The translations under genes were made by a program, and so were the position numbers. The notes below the pieces were generated by a model. The model searched no databases. It saw only the letters and a program-made list of their open reading frames with translations, and was not told the DNA's origin. Shown here piece after piece: positions 42,107 through 51,414 of a stretch of DNA of 64,000 nt. This stretch comes from Rickettsia typhi (GTDB taxonomy: Bacteria > Pseudomonadota > Alphaproteobacteria > Rickettsiales > Deianiraeaceae). The stretch spans positions 39,685-103,684 of the forward strand of contig CAMDIK010000004.1 in the NCBI GenBank assembly GCA_945898725.1, in the 5' to 3' direction. Position 1 is the stretch's first letter. Each line of letters begins with the position of its first letter.

Positions 42107-44856
42107 GCAATATTTTTCCCGGAAAACTGGGCAAAATCTACCTCCATTGGGTTTATTAGATATTCATGGCAGCCATATTTCACAGTTTTGCAAGTTATGT
42201 ATCTACATTTTGAACAAACGCCGGAGAGCATGCACTGCATTTGTGTGGAAATAATCCAGCGAATTGTGCCGTATTTACCGTGATTTATTGATAATTTTAG
42301 CATATTTGAAACGTCTTGCATGCTTTGCGAGCTGCAGAAAAATATTGCATTATCTAGATTGAAATTGGTGCATTTTTGAATGTCAATTGCAGTGCAATTT
42401 GGAAGATTTTTTGCCAGTTCTAATGCCACGTGCGCCCGAGATTCATCGTAATAAATATCGCATTTTTTACCCATTATTTCTTGTAATTCAGGTGATTTTG
42501 AGCTAAGCATTACGCTGTATTTTACGCCTGCCCCGCCTATCATTTTTGTGGATATTCCAACCTGTTTTACAAGGCAATAAAAGCTATTATTTTCCCGCCC
42601 CGCGATAATTAGCGGTATTGCCTCCGATTCGTGTAATTTGTTCCAGATTTTCAAGCGAATGAGGTCGCCAATTTGCGCTTGGCTGCTTAAAAATTCTGAT
42701 GAAAAGTTGACTTTAGAGATGTTTTCTGACATGTTTTCAATGGTGATATTTGTTGCAAAATACGCACATATATCTGGTTTTTCTCTAGTATTTTTAGGCA
42801 TAAAAGCTAGATTCGCAATTGCCTTTTCTCCGCTGCCGATTGCCTTTACAACGCTGCCACTGTAATTTTTGCTTAAATCTCCAATATATATCGGGTTTTT
42901 TTGATAATTTTCAGTATATTTTTCATGCTCCGAGCCATGGCAAATAATTACTGTTTTTGCGCTAATTTCACTGCCGTTACTCAGGTGTAGATTTACGATA
43001 TTCCCAGGTTGAATATGGGTTTTTACGATATTTGCCTTGTCAATAAATTGCACCCCAAGCTTGCTTGCCTCAAGAATTTCCACGTGATTTGTTTTATACG
43101 CCTCGCATTGCTGTATTTCGCTTCGCATTATCACCTGCACCCCGCCCAGAATTTTTATTTTCTGCACATCCGTGAGATTTTTTCCTTGAATTTTCGCCAA
43201 ATCTGCGATATAGATTGGTAAATTTTTCAGCTCCATTTCGGAAAAATGGCTGTTATTTTGTGCCAATTTTTCACTAATAATATCAAGTTTTTTCAGGTAA
43301 TAAAAACCAATTTCAGTTGCAACGTCAATGGCAGTTAAACCCCCCCCAAGCACCACTGCAGGAAGTGCAATATTGCAAGATTCCATAGGGCTTTTTTGCG
43401 TTTTTTGTGCGTGTAAATACATTAGAAAATCTGACCCGTTAATGTAGAATTTACTTTCATTTTCATGTGCAGAATTCCTGGGATTTTTCGTGCCGTTTGC
43501 AATTAAAATTGCATCAATTTGCAGCTTTTTTAGCAAGATTTCCTCAAGATCTTGGGTATATTTCATATCAGAAATAAATTTTATATTAGTGAAGCGTTTT
43601 AGCACTAAATATGCAATAAATAAGCGGTTTTTATTCCATCTTGCGGTAATTCCATATTCCATTATCCCCCCAAAACAAGACAAATTTACGTGCGAATTCA
43701 CGCTTTCTAGTGCAAATTTTTGAATGGGCAGGGTGCAGTCAATTTCAGGCTCCGTTATCGTTCTGCCATCTGCAAAATATACGCTATACCCCATAAAAGC
43801 CCCGTAATATGCGGCAGAAATGCCCGCAGGACCCATTCCTGATATGTAAATTGCGCGATTATTTTGGGCGAATTGCATAAAATTTACTGCTTTTAACGGG
43901 TTCCAGCGCGTCAGTAAAAAATATAACTCAAAACCCCAGTCTTGATCGATGATTTGTTCAAAAATATAGCTCTCAATTTGTGGAATATTTACAGCTTCCT
44001 GGGCTTGATAAATGCAAGATTTCATGCAGTCGTTGCAAATTCTGTCACCCGTGAGGCAAACCAGGGGATTTTTTATCATCATAATCGCCAAAGCTCCAAT
44101 GATTTCACCCGTTTTGAAGGCGAAAATTGCTTCAGAAATATGCTCTTCCAGGGGGCAACCCGCGAGATTTTTTTCTAAAGAATTAGGCATTCCATGCGCG
44201 CAGGAATCCTTATTTCTTTCATGGCAATTTATGCAATAATTAGCATTGTAAAATGCATTTTTCTCTAGTATATTCGGGGGATTTTCAAAATCTTTTCTGT
44301 TTGATTTGCCCTGGTAAAATGTGATAGATTCGCTGAAATTTTCACGCGATTGATCTTGTAAAATTGACGACGAATAGTGGTTGCGCGAGTGTATTTTTAC
44401 CGCGATGTATTGGCAGAATTTTATAAAATTTTCCTCGGTAATTCCGGAGTATTCTTCCGTTGAAAATGATGAAATTTTATGCAATATTTCCTCATCGCTG
44501 TTGTAGTTAAATGCAGATTTTATTGCCATTATATCAGTGTTTGCAAGGGAATTGAACCAAGTGTTGTTGTATTTTTTTAGTACGAATCTTTGCACAAAAT
44601 TTCGCTTATATTTCAGCATTTCCCCTTCCTTGTGGGATTTTTCCTTGTGTTGCAACGTGAAATTTTCCATGCCAAATTCCCGGCTAAGAAAAGCGTCTAA
44701 AATTCCAGAAATTTTAATGATATTTGCCGATGATATATCGGTTTTTAACCTGCGCGAATCAAGTATTATTTTCAAGATTTCCGGGTTATTTTCGTGGGCA
44801 AATTCAAGGAATTTTGCGTCAATTTTTCCAATTTCCTCGGGTATTTTATATTTCAT
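42103..44856 (-). CDS. Fused flavoprotein: GltD-type FAD/Fe-S module plus PyrK/NfnA-type C-terminus
   Basis: 917 residues from ATG 44856. N-terminal part (about 1-200) unrecognised. Then a Cys-rich Fe-S domain of the GltD/dihydropyrimidine dehydrogenase type (about 207-300: CINCH, CAHG, GCPLEEHI, then GDRICNDCMKSCIYQ). An FAD motif YISGMGPAGISAAYY is near 338 and an NAD(P) motif VVLGGGLTAIDVATEIG near 510. The C-terminal 200 residues resemble ferredoxin-NADP reductase-like PyrK/NfnA with a cysteine group GVCSKCRYITCKTVKYGC near the end. This is the order of NfnB-NfnA, fused. It probably moves electrons between NAD(P)H and an unknown carrier. Overlaps hemD by 11 bp. Confidence 0.72.
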   Translation of the reverse strand: MKYKIPEEIGKIDAKFLEFAHENNPEILKIILDSRRLKTDISSANIIKISGILDAFLSREFGMENFTLQHKEKSHKEGEMLKYKRNFVQRFVLKKYNNTWFNSLANTDIMAIKSAFNYNSDEEILHKISSFSTEEYSGITEENFIKFCQYIAVKIHSRNHYSSSILQDQSRENFSESITFYQGKSNRKDFENPPNILEKNAFYNANYCINCHERNKDSCAHGMPNSLEKNLAGCPLEEHISEAIFAFKTGEIIGALAIMMIKNPLVCLTGDRICNDCMKSCIYQAQEAVNIPQIESYIFEQIIDQDWGFELYFLLTRWNPLKAVNFMQFAQNNRAIYISGMGPAGISAAYYGAFMGYSVYFADGRTITEPEIDCTLPIQKFALESVNSHVNLSCFGGIMEYGITARWNKNRLFIAYLVLKRFTNIKFISDMKYTQDLEEILLKKLQIDAILIANGTKNPRNSAHENESKFYINGSDFLMYLHAQKTQKSPMESCNIALPAVVLGGGLTAIDVATEIGFYYLKKLDIISEKLAQNNSHFSEMELKNLPIYIADLAKIQGKNLTDVQKIKILGGVQVIMRSEIQQCEAYKTNHVEILEASKLGVQFIDKANIVKTHIQPGNIVNLHLSNGSEISAKTVIICHGSEHEKYTENYQKNPIYIGDLSKNYSGSVVKAIGSGEKAIANLAFMPKNTREKPDICAYFATNITIENMSENISKVNFSSEFLSSQAQIGDLIRLKIWNKLHESEAIPLIIAGRENNSFYCLVKQVGISTKMIGGAGVKYSVMLSSKSPELQEIMGKKCDIYYDESRAHVALELAKNLPNCTAIDIQKCTNFNLDNAIFFCSSQSMQDVSNMLKLSINHGKYGTIRWIISTQMQCMLSGVCSKCRYITCKTVKYGCHEYLINPMEVDFAQFSGKNIA

Positions 44857-45484
44857 ATTCAATTAAATTACAGTATATACCGGTTTTCTTTAGTAAATCA
44901 AGGCTTTTTGGCGATATTGTGTGGAAATTTATACTTTGAATTTCGCGTGTTAGATTTTGCACTTTTATCATCTGTAAAAAATTTTCAGTAGACGCATAAG
45001 AAAATGTGAATATACGCTTGATTTCCCCTGATTTTATTGCAGAAAAAGCAGTTTCTGATAGCTTGGAAAAGTAGTGAATTTTGTACACAATTTGCTCTTT
45101 TATATTTGTAAAATGCGGCGCAATTTCCTGGGAAATTATTGCCCCGCGCAGGTAGGTGTAATGTGCATTTTTATCAATGTTTACAAGCAAATTATCGATA
45201 TTCTTGAAGGTGGAAATGTTGCTAAATCCCAAAGCCTGAAGCCCTGATTTTACCATACCTCCAACCACAATAAACCCAGTGTTTATAGGCAATTTCTTCG
45301 TTGCATGCAGCGCATTTATACTGGTAATTATCACCTTTTCATCTTTAATATCATCAATTGTGCAGTCAATATTTTCAATATCTCCCGTGATTTCAAGGAA
45401 AAAATTATCGTCCTCCAGGTTATATTTCTTGCGTATTCCTGGGCTAATTTTATTACTTGACTTTACAATTAAAGTATCAAACAT
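44846..45484 (-). CDS. hemD: Uroporphyrinogen-III synthase
   Basis: Closes and inverts hydroxymethylbilane to uroporphyrinogen III, following HemC. 212 residues with the low-conservation HemD plan: VIITSINALHAT near 50, FIVVGGMVKSGLQALGF near 71, YLRGAIISQEI near 110, the Tyr-containing VYKIHYFSKLSETA and IFTFSYASTENFLQM near 160. The sequence is divergent but the order is right. It lies upstream of the fused flavoprotein (11-bp overlap) and 24 bp from divergent znuC. Confidence 0.78.
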   Translation of the reverse strand: MFDTLIVKSSNKISPGIRKKYNLEDDNFFLEITGDIENIDCTIDDIKDEKVIITSINALHATKKLPINTGFIVVGGMVKSGLQALGFSNISTFKNIDNLLVNIDKNAHYTYLRGAIISQEIAPHFTNIKEQIVYKIHYFSKLSETAFSAIKSGEIKRIFTFSYASTENFLQMIKVQNLTREIQSINFHTISPKSLDLLKKTGIYCNLIEYEI

Positions 45485-45508
45485 ACGAATAGTAATTCTG
45501 CTTATACG

Positions 45509-46156
45509 GTGAAAGAAATATACTTAAGTGTCAACAACATTTCTTATGGATACAAGTCCTCTAGCGCGGTGCTTGAAAACATAACTTTCGCTGTAAATAA
45601 TGGAGATTTTACAATAATAACAGGGCCAAATGGCGGTGGAAAAAGCACGCTTGGAAAGATAATTTTGAAGGATATAAAGGCTGATTCTGGCGAAATTCAG
45701 GTGCGGGGAAGGGTGAGTTATGCTGCGCAGAAATTAACACCTCCGGCATCGTTGCCCATGACGGTTTTGGAATTTTTATCCCTGGAAAAAAGCCCGATTT
45801 TAGAAGATATTTATAACGAATTTGAGATTGAAAAAATCAAAAATTGCAAACTGAATTCGCTTTCCGGCGGGCAGTTACAAAAAGTGAATTTATGCATGGC
45901 AATTAGGCAAAATTGCGATATTATCGTACTTGATGAACCGGATCAGAATTTAGATTTCAACGCGCAAAATACTTTATATAAATTATTAAAAAAATTCCGA
46001 TCCTTCTACACCTTTGTAATTATATCACACGATATTCACGGGCTTTTAAGCGCCGCGCCTGATGCAAAAGTTATTTGCATTAACAAAAGTTTGCATTGTA
46101 GCGGGCATTTTGATATTGTTCACGATAACCACTGCAATGTGGCTTGTAAAAAATAA
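45509..46156 (+). CDS. znuC: Zinc ABC transporter ATP-binding protein ZnuC
   Basis: 215 residues, starting at GTG 45509. Walker A GPNGGGKSTLGK near 37, signature LSGGQLQKV near 116, Walker B IVLDEPDQNLD near 135, switch His in IISHDIHGL. The end CINKSLHCSGHFDIV resembles the ZnuC C-terminus (NxHxCCSG). The permease znuB and binding protein znuA are not adjacent; rickettsial genomes often keep them apart. His/Cys at the tail might sense zinc. Confidence 0.82.
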   Translation: MKEIYLSVNNISYGYKSSSAVLENITFAVNNGDFTIITGPNGGGKSTLGKIILKDIKADSGEIQVRGRVSYAAQKLTPPASLPMTVLEFLSLEKSPILEDIYNEFEIEKIKNCKLNSLSGGQLQKVNLCMAIRQNCDIIVLDEPDQNLDFNAQNTLYKLLKKFRSFYTFVIISHDIHGLLSAAPDAKVICINKSLHCSGHFDIVHDNHCNVACKK

Positions 46157-46181
46157 TTTTTGCATCAGGCGCACTAATGTC

Positions 46182-46210
46182 TTGACTTATATAATAGCTT
46201 TGGATAATAT
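46182..46210 (+). promoter_or_regulatory. Candidate mlaF promoter
   Basis: TTGACT (46182-46187), 17-bp spacer, TAATAT (46205-46210), about 30 bp upstream of the ATG at 46239. Supports the short start. Confidence 0.42.
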
Positions 46211-46238
46211 AAATATATTAAAGTTCATATCTTGTGCG

Positions 46239-46994
46239 ATGTCCTTGGGAATAAAAGCGTACTCTTTATTTAAATCGTTCGGGGATAACTGTGTTTTGCG
46301 TGGTATTTCTGCGAATTTTAATCCATCTACTTCAACAGTTTTACTTGGTGGATCGGGCAGTGGAAAATCTGTTTTTATTAAAATTTTGTCAGGATTAATG
46401 CCTTATGAAGAAGGGGTGGTGGAAATTGACGGGTACGATATAGCTAAACTTTCCAAAAAAGATCGAAGCAACATACTTGATCAAATGGGTTTTTTATTTC
46501 AAGGTGGTGCGCTATTTGATTCACTGAAAATCTGGGAAAATGTGGCATTTAAGTTGGTAAATAAATATAATGTTGCAAAATCAAAAGCAAGAGACGTTGC
46601 GCTTGAAAAACTTTCCTTGGTTGGTCTGAAGCCCGGGGTGGCAGATCTTTATCCGTATGAATTGTCTGGCGGAATGCAAAAAAGAGCTGCACTTGCGCGA
46701 ACCATAGCCTCTGATCCGAAGGTGTTATTTTTTGATGAGCCAACAACAGGGCTTGACCCCGTAATGTCTGAAGTTATTAATAATTTAATAATTAAGTGCT
46801 CCAATCACCTGAAATCAACAAGCATAATAGTTACGCATGACATGCATTCTGCACGGAGAATTGGGAATATGATGTACTTTTTGTATCGTGGAAATTTTAT
46901 TTGGAATGGAAAAAATCAAGACTTGGACGCAAGCGGAAATTCATATTTAGATCAATTTATTCAAGGTAGAATTGATGGGCCAATTGTTTTGTAG
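46239..46994 (+). CDS. mlaF: MCE/phospholipid ABC transporter ATP-binding protein MlaF
   Basis: 251 residues from ATG 46239 (the frame is open further up, but a promoter intervenes and the hydrophobic extension is implausible). Walker A GGSGSGKSVFIK, LFQGGALFDSL Q-loop typical of MlaF/Ttg2A, signature ELSGGMQKRAALAR, Walker B VLFFDEPTTGLDP. Moves lipids between inner and outer membranes with MlaE/MlaD, which are not in the window. Confidence 0.9.
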   Translation: MSLGIKAYSLFKSFGDNCVLRGISANFNPSTSTVLLGGSGSGKSVFIKILSGLMPYEEGVVEIDGYDIAKLSKKDRSNILDQMGFLFQGGALFDSLKIWENVAFKLVNKYNVAKSKARDVALEKLSLVGLKPGVADLYPYELSGGMQKRAALARTIASDPKVLFFDEPTTGLDPVMSEVINNLIIKCSNHLKSTSIIVTHDMHSARRIGNMMYFLYRGNFIWNGKNQDLDASGNSYLDQFIQGRIDGPIVL

Positions 46995-47009
46995 TGTTGA
47001 TTTATTGTA

Positions 47010-48209
47010 ATGAGATTGTTGAAATATACTTTGCTAATTTGTGCAAGTCTTTCCATTATGTGCACTGCTGTTGTATCTCCTGCTTTGCCAATGATGAAAA
47101 AGGCATTTATCTCAATTCCCGATGCTGAATTTATGCTAAAACTTGCGGCAACCATACCGAATATATTTATTGCAATCTTCTCTCCAATTTTTGGAATCTT
47201 GGTGGTGAAGGTAAGGCAAAGGCTATTTTTACTATCTTTCACTTGTATCTACATTGTTTCCGGAGCTGCAACTTTTTACCTTTACGATATTGAGGCTATA
47301 ATTATTAGCAGGGCTATTTTGGGAATTTCTCTGGCAGCTTTAATGACTTGCGCATTAGAGTATATTTCGCAAAATTTTGCAGGACATGAAAGAAATAAAA
47401 TACTAGCATCTCAAACCACTATTATGTCTTTGGGAAGTATAGTTTTTACAATGCTTAGCGGTGTTTTGTGCGATATTAACTGGAGATATGCCTTCTTATT
47501 ATATGGCACAGGGGTTGTATTGCTGCCTATGATTTACTTTGCATTTAGCAATATTTCGACGAAAATTAACGCAAAAGTGGATGCACATTCTGAAATTTCA
47601 ATTGGGGCATTTGAAAAGCGCTTTGGTGACAAATTGCCAATATTAATATGCTTTATCGGTTTTTTAAACATGGTATTTTTCTATATTATTCCAATACAAA
47701 TTCCATTTACCCTTGCAAGCATAGCCCCAAATATTACAAGCAAGGAAATTTCGATTGTTATAACTATTGAGGTTGTAATTTCTGCCATTCTAGCCTCAAA
47801 ATATCGTCGTTTAAAGAAGAATCGCTCTTTTGAGTCAATTTGCACCATGTCAATTGCGATAATGGCGTTGTCCTATTTGTGCCTTAGCTATTCTAGATCT
47901 TATGTGACAATATTCGCCTGTGTTGCATTTTACGGAATGGGAATGGGTCTAATGATGCCAAATAATATCGTCTGGCTTGTGAATTCCGTGCGTGGAAAAT
48001 ACCGTGCTTTCTGGATTGGCGCCCTGACAACCGGGATATACCTTGGAAAATTCAGCTCACCTGTGATTTTCAAGCCCATTGCCGACAATTTTGGAATCTT
48101 TAAATCTTATCGCGTTGTTGCAATTGTGATGCTTTTCCTGGTTATTGTACTAACCTTCCTAGCTGATGGCATGGAAAGAAAAGTGTTAAGACGTTGGAAG
48201 CGCAGCTAA
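47010..48209 (+). CDS. MFS transporter, drug-efflux or metabolite type
   Basis: 399 residues with about 12 hydrophobic helices. Conserved MFS loop between helices 2 and 3 (FGILVVKVRQRLFLL) and motif near SRAILGISLAALMT. The start MRLLKYTLLICASLSIMC-T-AVVSPALPMM is typical for efflux-type members. Substrate unknown. 15 bp after mlaF, so perhaps cotranscribed; it ends 3 bp before convergent glpX. Confidence 0.85.
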   Translation: MRLLKYTLLICASLSIMCTAVVSPALPMMKKAFISIPDAEFMLKLAATIPNIFIAIFSPIFGILVVKVRQRLFLLSFTCIYIVSGAATFYLYDIEAIIISRAILGISLAALMTCALEYISQNFAGHERNKILASQTTIMSLGSIVFTMLSGVLCDINWRYAFLLYGTGVVLLPMIYFAFSNISTKINAKVDAHSEISIGAFEKRFGDKLPILICFIGFLNMVFFYIIPIQIPFTLASIAPNITSKEISIVITIEVVISAILASKYRRLKKNRSFESICTMSIAIMALSYLCLSYSRSYVTIFACVAFYGMGMGLMMPNNIVWLVNSVRGKYRAFWIGALTTGIYLGKFSSPVIFKPIADNFGIFKSYRVVAIVMLFLVIVLTFLADGMERKVLRRWKRS

Positions 48210-48212
48210 TAA

Positions 48213-49157
48213 TTAGGCCTTTTGCGTAAACCAAATATCCTGTTTTGTGTTGTTATAGCTATTAAATAATAGCGAATGGGTTAAAATATGTTCATCTGAG
48301 TATACAATTTCATCAAGTAAATCTCCGCGCGTCACTCCTGTCATGCAAAACACTACATTTCCTGGCACCATATCTTCTATGTTGTAAACTTTGTTGAAGT
48401 CAACAATCCCCATTTTTCTTGCCCGTTCTTGTTTTGCCGGTGAATCGCATACCAATTTTCCCTGAAAAGTTCCACCAATAACCTTTAGCGCGCATGCGGC
48501 AAGCACTCCTTCTGGCGCCCCGCCAGAACCAATATACAAGTCTATATCTGCATTCATTGTTGCGCGAATTACCCCGCTAATATCGCCATCTGAAATTAAC
48601 TTTACTTTAGCACCATAATCCCTGATTTTTTGAATAAGTTCTCTATGCCTTGGGCGGTCTAGCACTAAAACGCTAATTTCGGACGCAGTTTTTTCCAGGT
48701 CAAACCCAACAATATCTAGATTTTCCTCAATTGATAAATTAATATCAATGCCGTCCACATTCTCTCTGCATGCGATTTTTTCCATATACACATCCGGGGC
48801 GTGTAATAGCGAATTATTGTCACCAATCGCAATCGTTGTCATTGAATTTATCATTCCGTTGGCGCACAAGCTTGTCCCTTCTAGCGGATCTACGGCTATA
48901 TCGCACTTAGAGTTACCACTTCCCAATGTTTCGCCTATGTAAAGCATTGGAGCTTCATCTCTCTCGCCTTCGCCGATAACAACCCTGCCGGTAAAATAAT
49001 TGTTGCCAATCAAAACCTTTCGCATTGCATCTACAGCGGCTGCGTCAGCGGAGTTTGCGTCACCTTTTCCTACCCATTTATGCGCTGCAATTGCTGCGGA
49101 AATACTGCTTTGCAATGCAATTTTTTCTAATTTTATATGTAAATCATTATCGGTCAT
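48213..49157 (-). CDS. glpX: Fructose-1,6-bisphosphatase class II
   Basis: Gluconeogenic phosphatase of 314 residues. GlpX features: RVVIGEGERDEAPMLYIGE near 58, DPLEGTSLCANG near 89 (usual DPLEGTTxxA), VLDRPRHRELI near 165, DGDISGVI near 188 and GSGGAPEGVLAAC near 209. It implies growth on gluconeogenic substrates, as in some Rickettsiales. Third gene of a minus-strand group with the membrane protein and permease upstream (12 and 7 bp gaps). Confidence 0.95.
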   Translation of the reverse strand: MTDNDLHIKLEKIALQSSISAAIAAHKWVGKGDANSADAAAVDAMRKVLIGNNYFTGRVVIGEGERDEAPMLYIGETLGSGNSKCDIAVDPLEGTSLCANGMINSMTTIAIGDNNSLLHAPDVYMEKIACRENVDGIDINLSIEENLDIVGFDLEKTASEISVLVLDRPRHRELIQKIRDYGAKVKLISDGDISGVIRATMNADIDLYIGSGGAPEGVLAACALKVIGGTFQGKLVCDSPAKQERARKMGIVDFNKVYNIEDMVPGNVVFCMTGVTRGDLLDEIVYSDEHILTHSLLFNSYNNTKQDIWFTQKA

Positions 49158-49169
49158 ATTGTTATAAAA

Positions 49170-49949
49170 CTACTTATTTGACATACATTTTTTTGCCGCT
49201 ATTGGATTGTTCTGAATCTCATTTATTCTATTGACAATAATTTTTACGAATACATTTTCTTGGTCTTTTACCGAATTTCCAAGAATTTTATCTTGCGCTA
49301 TTGCGTCAAGCTCCTTTGGGTCAAGTGATAATATTAGGTTGATAGATTTGCAAATATCATTTTTGCTAAGTATAAAAATTCCAATAGTTCGCGCCCATAG
49401 TGGAACTTTTTCCTTGTCCAGTCCGACTAAAATATCAGATATTTCCTGCACTCTCTTCATGTCATGCAGTTTGGCATTTGATAAATACACGGCAGTGGCA
49501 AGCCATCTCCAGTATTTATTTGGGTCTTTGGAGGAGAAATGAACTAAATAATCCACTATATATACATTGTCCATATCGCTTTGCGAATTAGAGTAGTAAA
49601 AGCCCGCAATTGACGGGGCATATTCGGAAATTGAATCAAATTCATTTAGTAAATAAAACCATTTATGTAACTTTGCGTAGTTGTATTTATTGAGTGGCGT
49701 TGTTGTGCCGTAGTCATCTCCTGCCATTTGCACCTGGTAGGTGAAATATCGGTAAACCAACATATCGTCGCCCAAGGATAGTATTTTTAGTAAATTCTTA
49801 CTCGGCGGATTTGGTGTAATTGTTAAATCTGGGCGTATATTTTTTGTCATCAAAAACCAGACTGCAAAATTTACCAAAAACAGCGCCAAAAATATTCTCT
49901 TGACCCAAATGTATTCAGAATAATCAGATTTTATTGGATTGAAAATCAT
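49170..49949 (-). CDS. Conserved membrane-anchored protein, unknown function
   Basis: 259 residues. One N-terminal membrane helix (about 18-34, RIFLALFLVNFAVWFLM) then a helical periplasmic part with Tyr/Trp-rich repeats (YNYAKLHKWFYLLN, NKYWRWLATAVYLS), TPR-like in feel, and a C-terminal charged helix. I recognise no family. It sits between the ABC-2 permease (7 bp upstream) and glpX, and probably works with the permease. Confidence 0.7.
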   Translation of the reverse strand: MIFNPIKSDYSEYIWVKRIFLALFLVNFAVWFLMTKNIRPDLTITPNPPSKNLLKILSLGDDMLVYRYFTYQVQMAGDDYGTTTPLNKYNYAKLHKWFYLLNEFDSISEYAPSIAGFYYSNSQSDMDNVYIVDYLVHFSSKDPNKYWRWLATAVYLSNAKLHDMKRVQEISDILVGLDKEKVPLWARTIGIFILSKNDICKSINLILSLDPKELDAIAQDKILGNSVKDQENVFVKIIVNRINEIQNNPIAAKKCMSNK

Positions 49950-49956
49950 ATAAATA

Positions 49957-50715
49957 TTAAAATTCTCTAGTTCTCATATCTAAAATCGCACAAGTAACAA
50001 TTAGCGCGGTATAAATTAATGACTGTGCAAGTAAAACGCCAAAACTCGTAAAATTATAGTCAGAATAAACGATTATTGAGCTTTTACCGAATAAATCAAG
50101 GCGCGGAACCACAATTGACATTACCTTTAGAATCATTTCTATGATTGAATTGAAGGAAAAATTAATTCCCGATATATCAATATAGGCCACAAAACTGCCT
50201 ATAACGCGGGACAAAAAATAACCCGCAAATGATATTAACAAGCCTAGAGTTGCGCTGCGAATAACTACCGAGAAAAATACCGCCATACTAACAACCACAA
50301 GGGATTCCAAAAATAGTGTTAGACCCCAATATAATATATCTACAAGATTTTGCATATAGATGAGCATTAGCACAAGCACGGCTTGACCAATTACTGCAAG
50401 TGCTGCGAGGGAAAATGCGCTAAAAAGCGATATAATAATTGATGATCGAGATGGAACGCGTGACAAAAATACATCCATTTCCTTATTTTCAAACAATCTT
50501 TTTATGTGAAAAGATATAAACACCATTAGACCTATCATAATTACAAATCTGCATGCGTTTGCAGAGTAAATAACACGCATTTGCTCTGATTCTACGAGTG
50601 CCGTGCTGCCTAAAAAGCTTGAAAGCAAGACTGCAATTATCATCCCAATCAACATTCCAAACATAAATTTATCTCTTCGTGCAGAGTATATTGTGTGTAA
50701 AATTATCCCGCGCAT
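49957..50715 (-). CDS. ABC-2-type permease-like membrane protein
   Basis: 252 residues with about six membrane helices. The first helix begins after MRGIILHTIYSARRDKF, the short amphipathic start typical of ABC-2 permeases, and an FISFHIKRLFENKEMDVFLSRVPSR-type cytosolic loop follows (key residues KEMDVFLSR). No ATPase gene adjoins, so it must pair with one elsewhere or act otherwise. A promoter-like TTGCTT-16-TATTAA lies upstream on the minus strand (about 50735-50770). Confidence 0.72.
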   Translation of the reverse strand: MRGIILHTIYSARRDKFMFGMLIGMIIAVLLSSFLGSTALVESEQMRVIYSANACRFVIMIGLMVFISFHIKRLFENKEMDVFLSRVPSRSSIIISLFSAFSLAALAVIGQAVLVLMLIYMQNLVDILYWGLTLFLESLVVVSMAVFFSVVIRSATLGLLISFAGYFLSRVIGSFVAYIDISGINFSFNSIIEMILKVMSIVVPRLDLFGKSSIIVYSDYNFTSFGVLLAQSLIYTALIVTCAILDMRTREF

Positions 50716-50778
50716 ACTGAATAAATAGAAATTTCACTTCATTAATAATCAAGTATTTTGAAAAAGCAAGTATTTTTT

Positions 50779-50806
50779 TTGCAATAAAAAGCTTGTAAAT
50801 TATATA
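50779..50806 (+). promoter_or_regulatory. Promoter of the exported Nudix gene
   Basis: TTGCAA (50779-50784), 16-bp spacer, TATATA (50801-50806), about 50 bp before ATG 50857. Confidence 0.45.
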
Positions 50807-50856
50807 TTTGCATTTACTGCAGGTAAAATTAGCATGATTTTTTGAAAAATTACTTA

Positions 50857-51414
50857 ATGAATATTAGATATAAATTTACAATTATTATTTTAATATTAAT
50901 AAATCTTGGGTATTTTATAGCTGTAAATATTGGCGGTAAGCATGCTGATTCAAAGCGCTATAATCTCAATTTTAGCAATACGCAAGATTTATCAGATTTA
51001 AGAAATATTAGTGCGAATGCCGGTTGCGTTATTGCAAATAAAGAGGGTAAATTGCTTATGGCGCGGGGTGAGGAAATTAAAAAATATCATATACCCGGAG
51101 GCACTGCGGTTGCTGGTGAATCTGTTGTGGATACTGCAAAAAGGGAGGCTTTTGAGGAGCTTGGAGTGGTGGTGGATGTTGTTAGTTTATTGACAATTAT
51201 GGAAAATCCCCGCTTTTATCTGTTTTTGTGTCGAGCGGAAGGAAGGCTTGATATGAATTACAGCTATCCAGGTGAAATTGATAAAATTGCTTGGATTGAC
51301 CCTGCCAAAGAAGAGAAAAATAATTTGCGTTTTGGCACGGAATATATTCAAATATCTGCAAGTGTCAAAGATGCAGTGCGTAGTGGTTTAATTTCTGAAT
51401 ATTTATATGATTGA
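50857..51414 (+). CDS. Nudix hydrolase with N-terminal export signal or membrane anchor
   Basis: 185 residues from ATG 50857 (TTG 50842 is an alternative). The first 30 residues, MNIRYKFTIIILILINLGYF followed by IAVNIGG, are a signal peptide or anchor, which is rare for Nudix enzymes. The box is complete: G-TAVAG-E-SVVDTAK-REAFEELGV matches Gx5Ex7REUxEExGU near residues 85-107. The catalytic domain should therefore lie outside the cytosol. Its stop overlaps sppA by 8 bp. Substrate unknown; extracytoplasmic nucleotides are inferred. Confidence 0.82.
   Translation: MNIRYKFTIIILILINLGYFIAVNIGGKHADSKRYNLNFSNTQDLSDLRNISANAGCVIANKEGKLLMARGEEIKKYHIPGGTAVAGESVVDTAKREAFEELGVVVDVVSLLTIMENPRFYLFLCRAEGRLDMNYSYPGEIDKIAWIDPAKEEKNNLRFGTEYIQISASVKDAVRSGLISEYLYD

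Noticed and set aside
46062..46238. 59-codon N-terminal extension of mlaF with hydrophobic segment
   Set aside because: It overlaps znuC and lies upstream of a TTGACT promoter; MlaF proteins start near the ATG at 46239.
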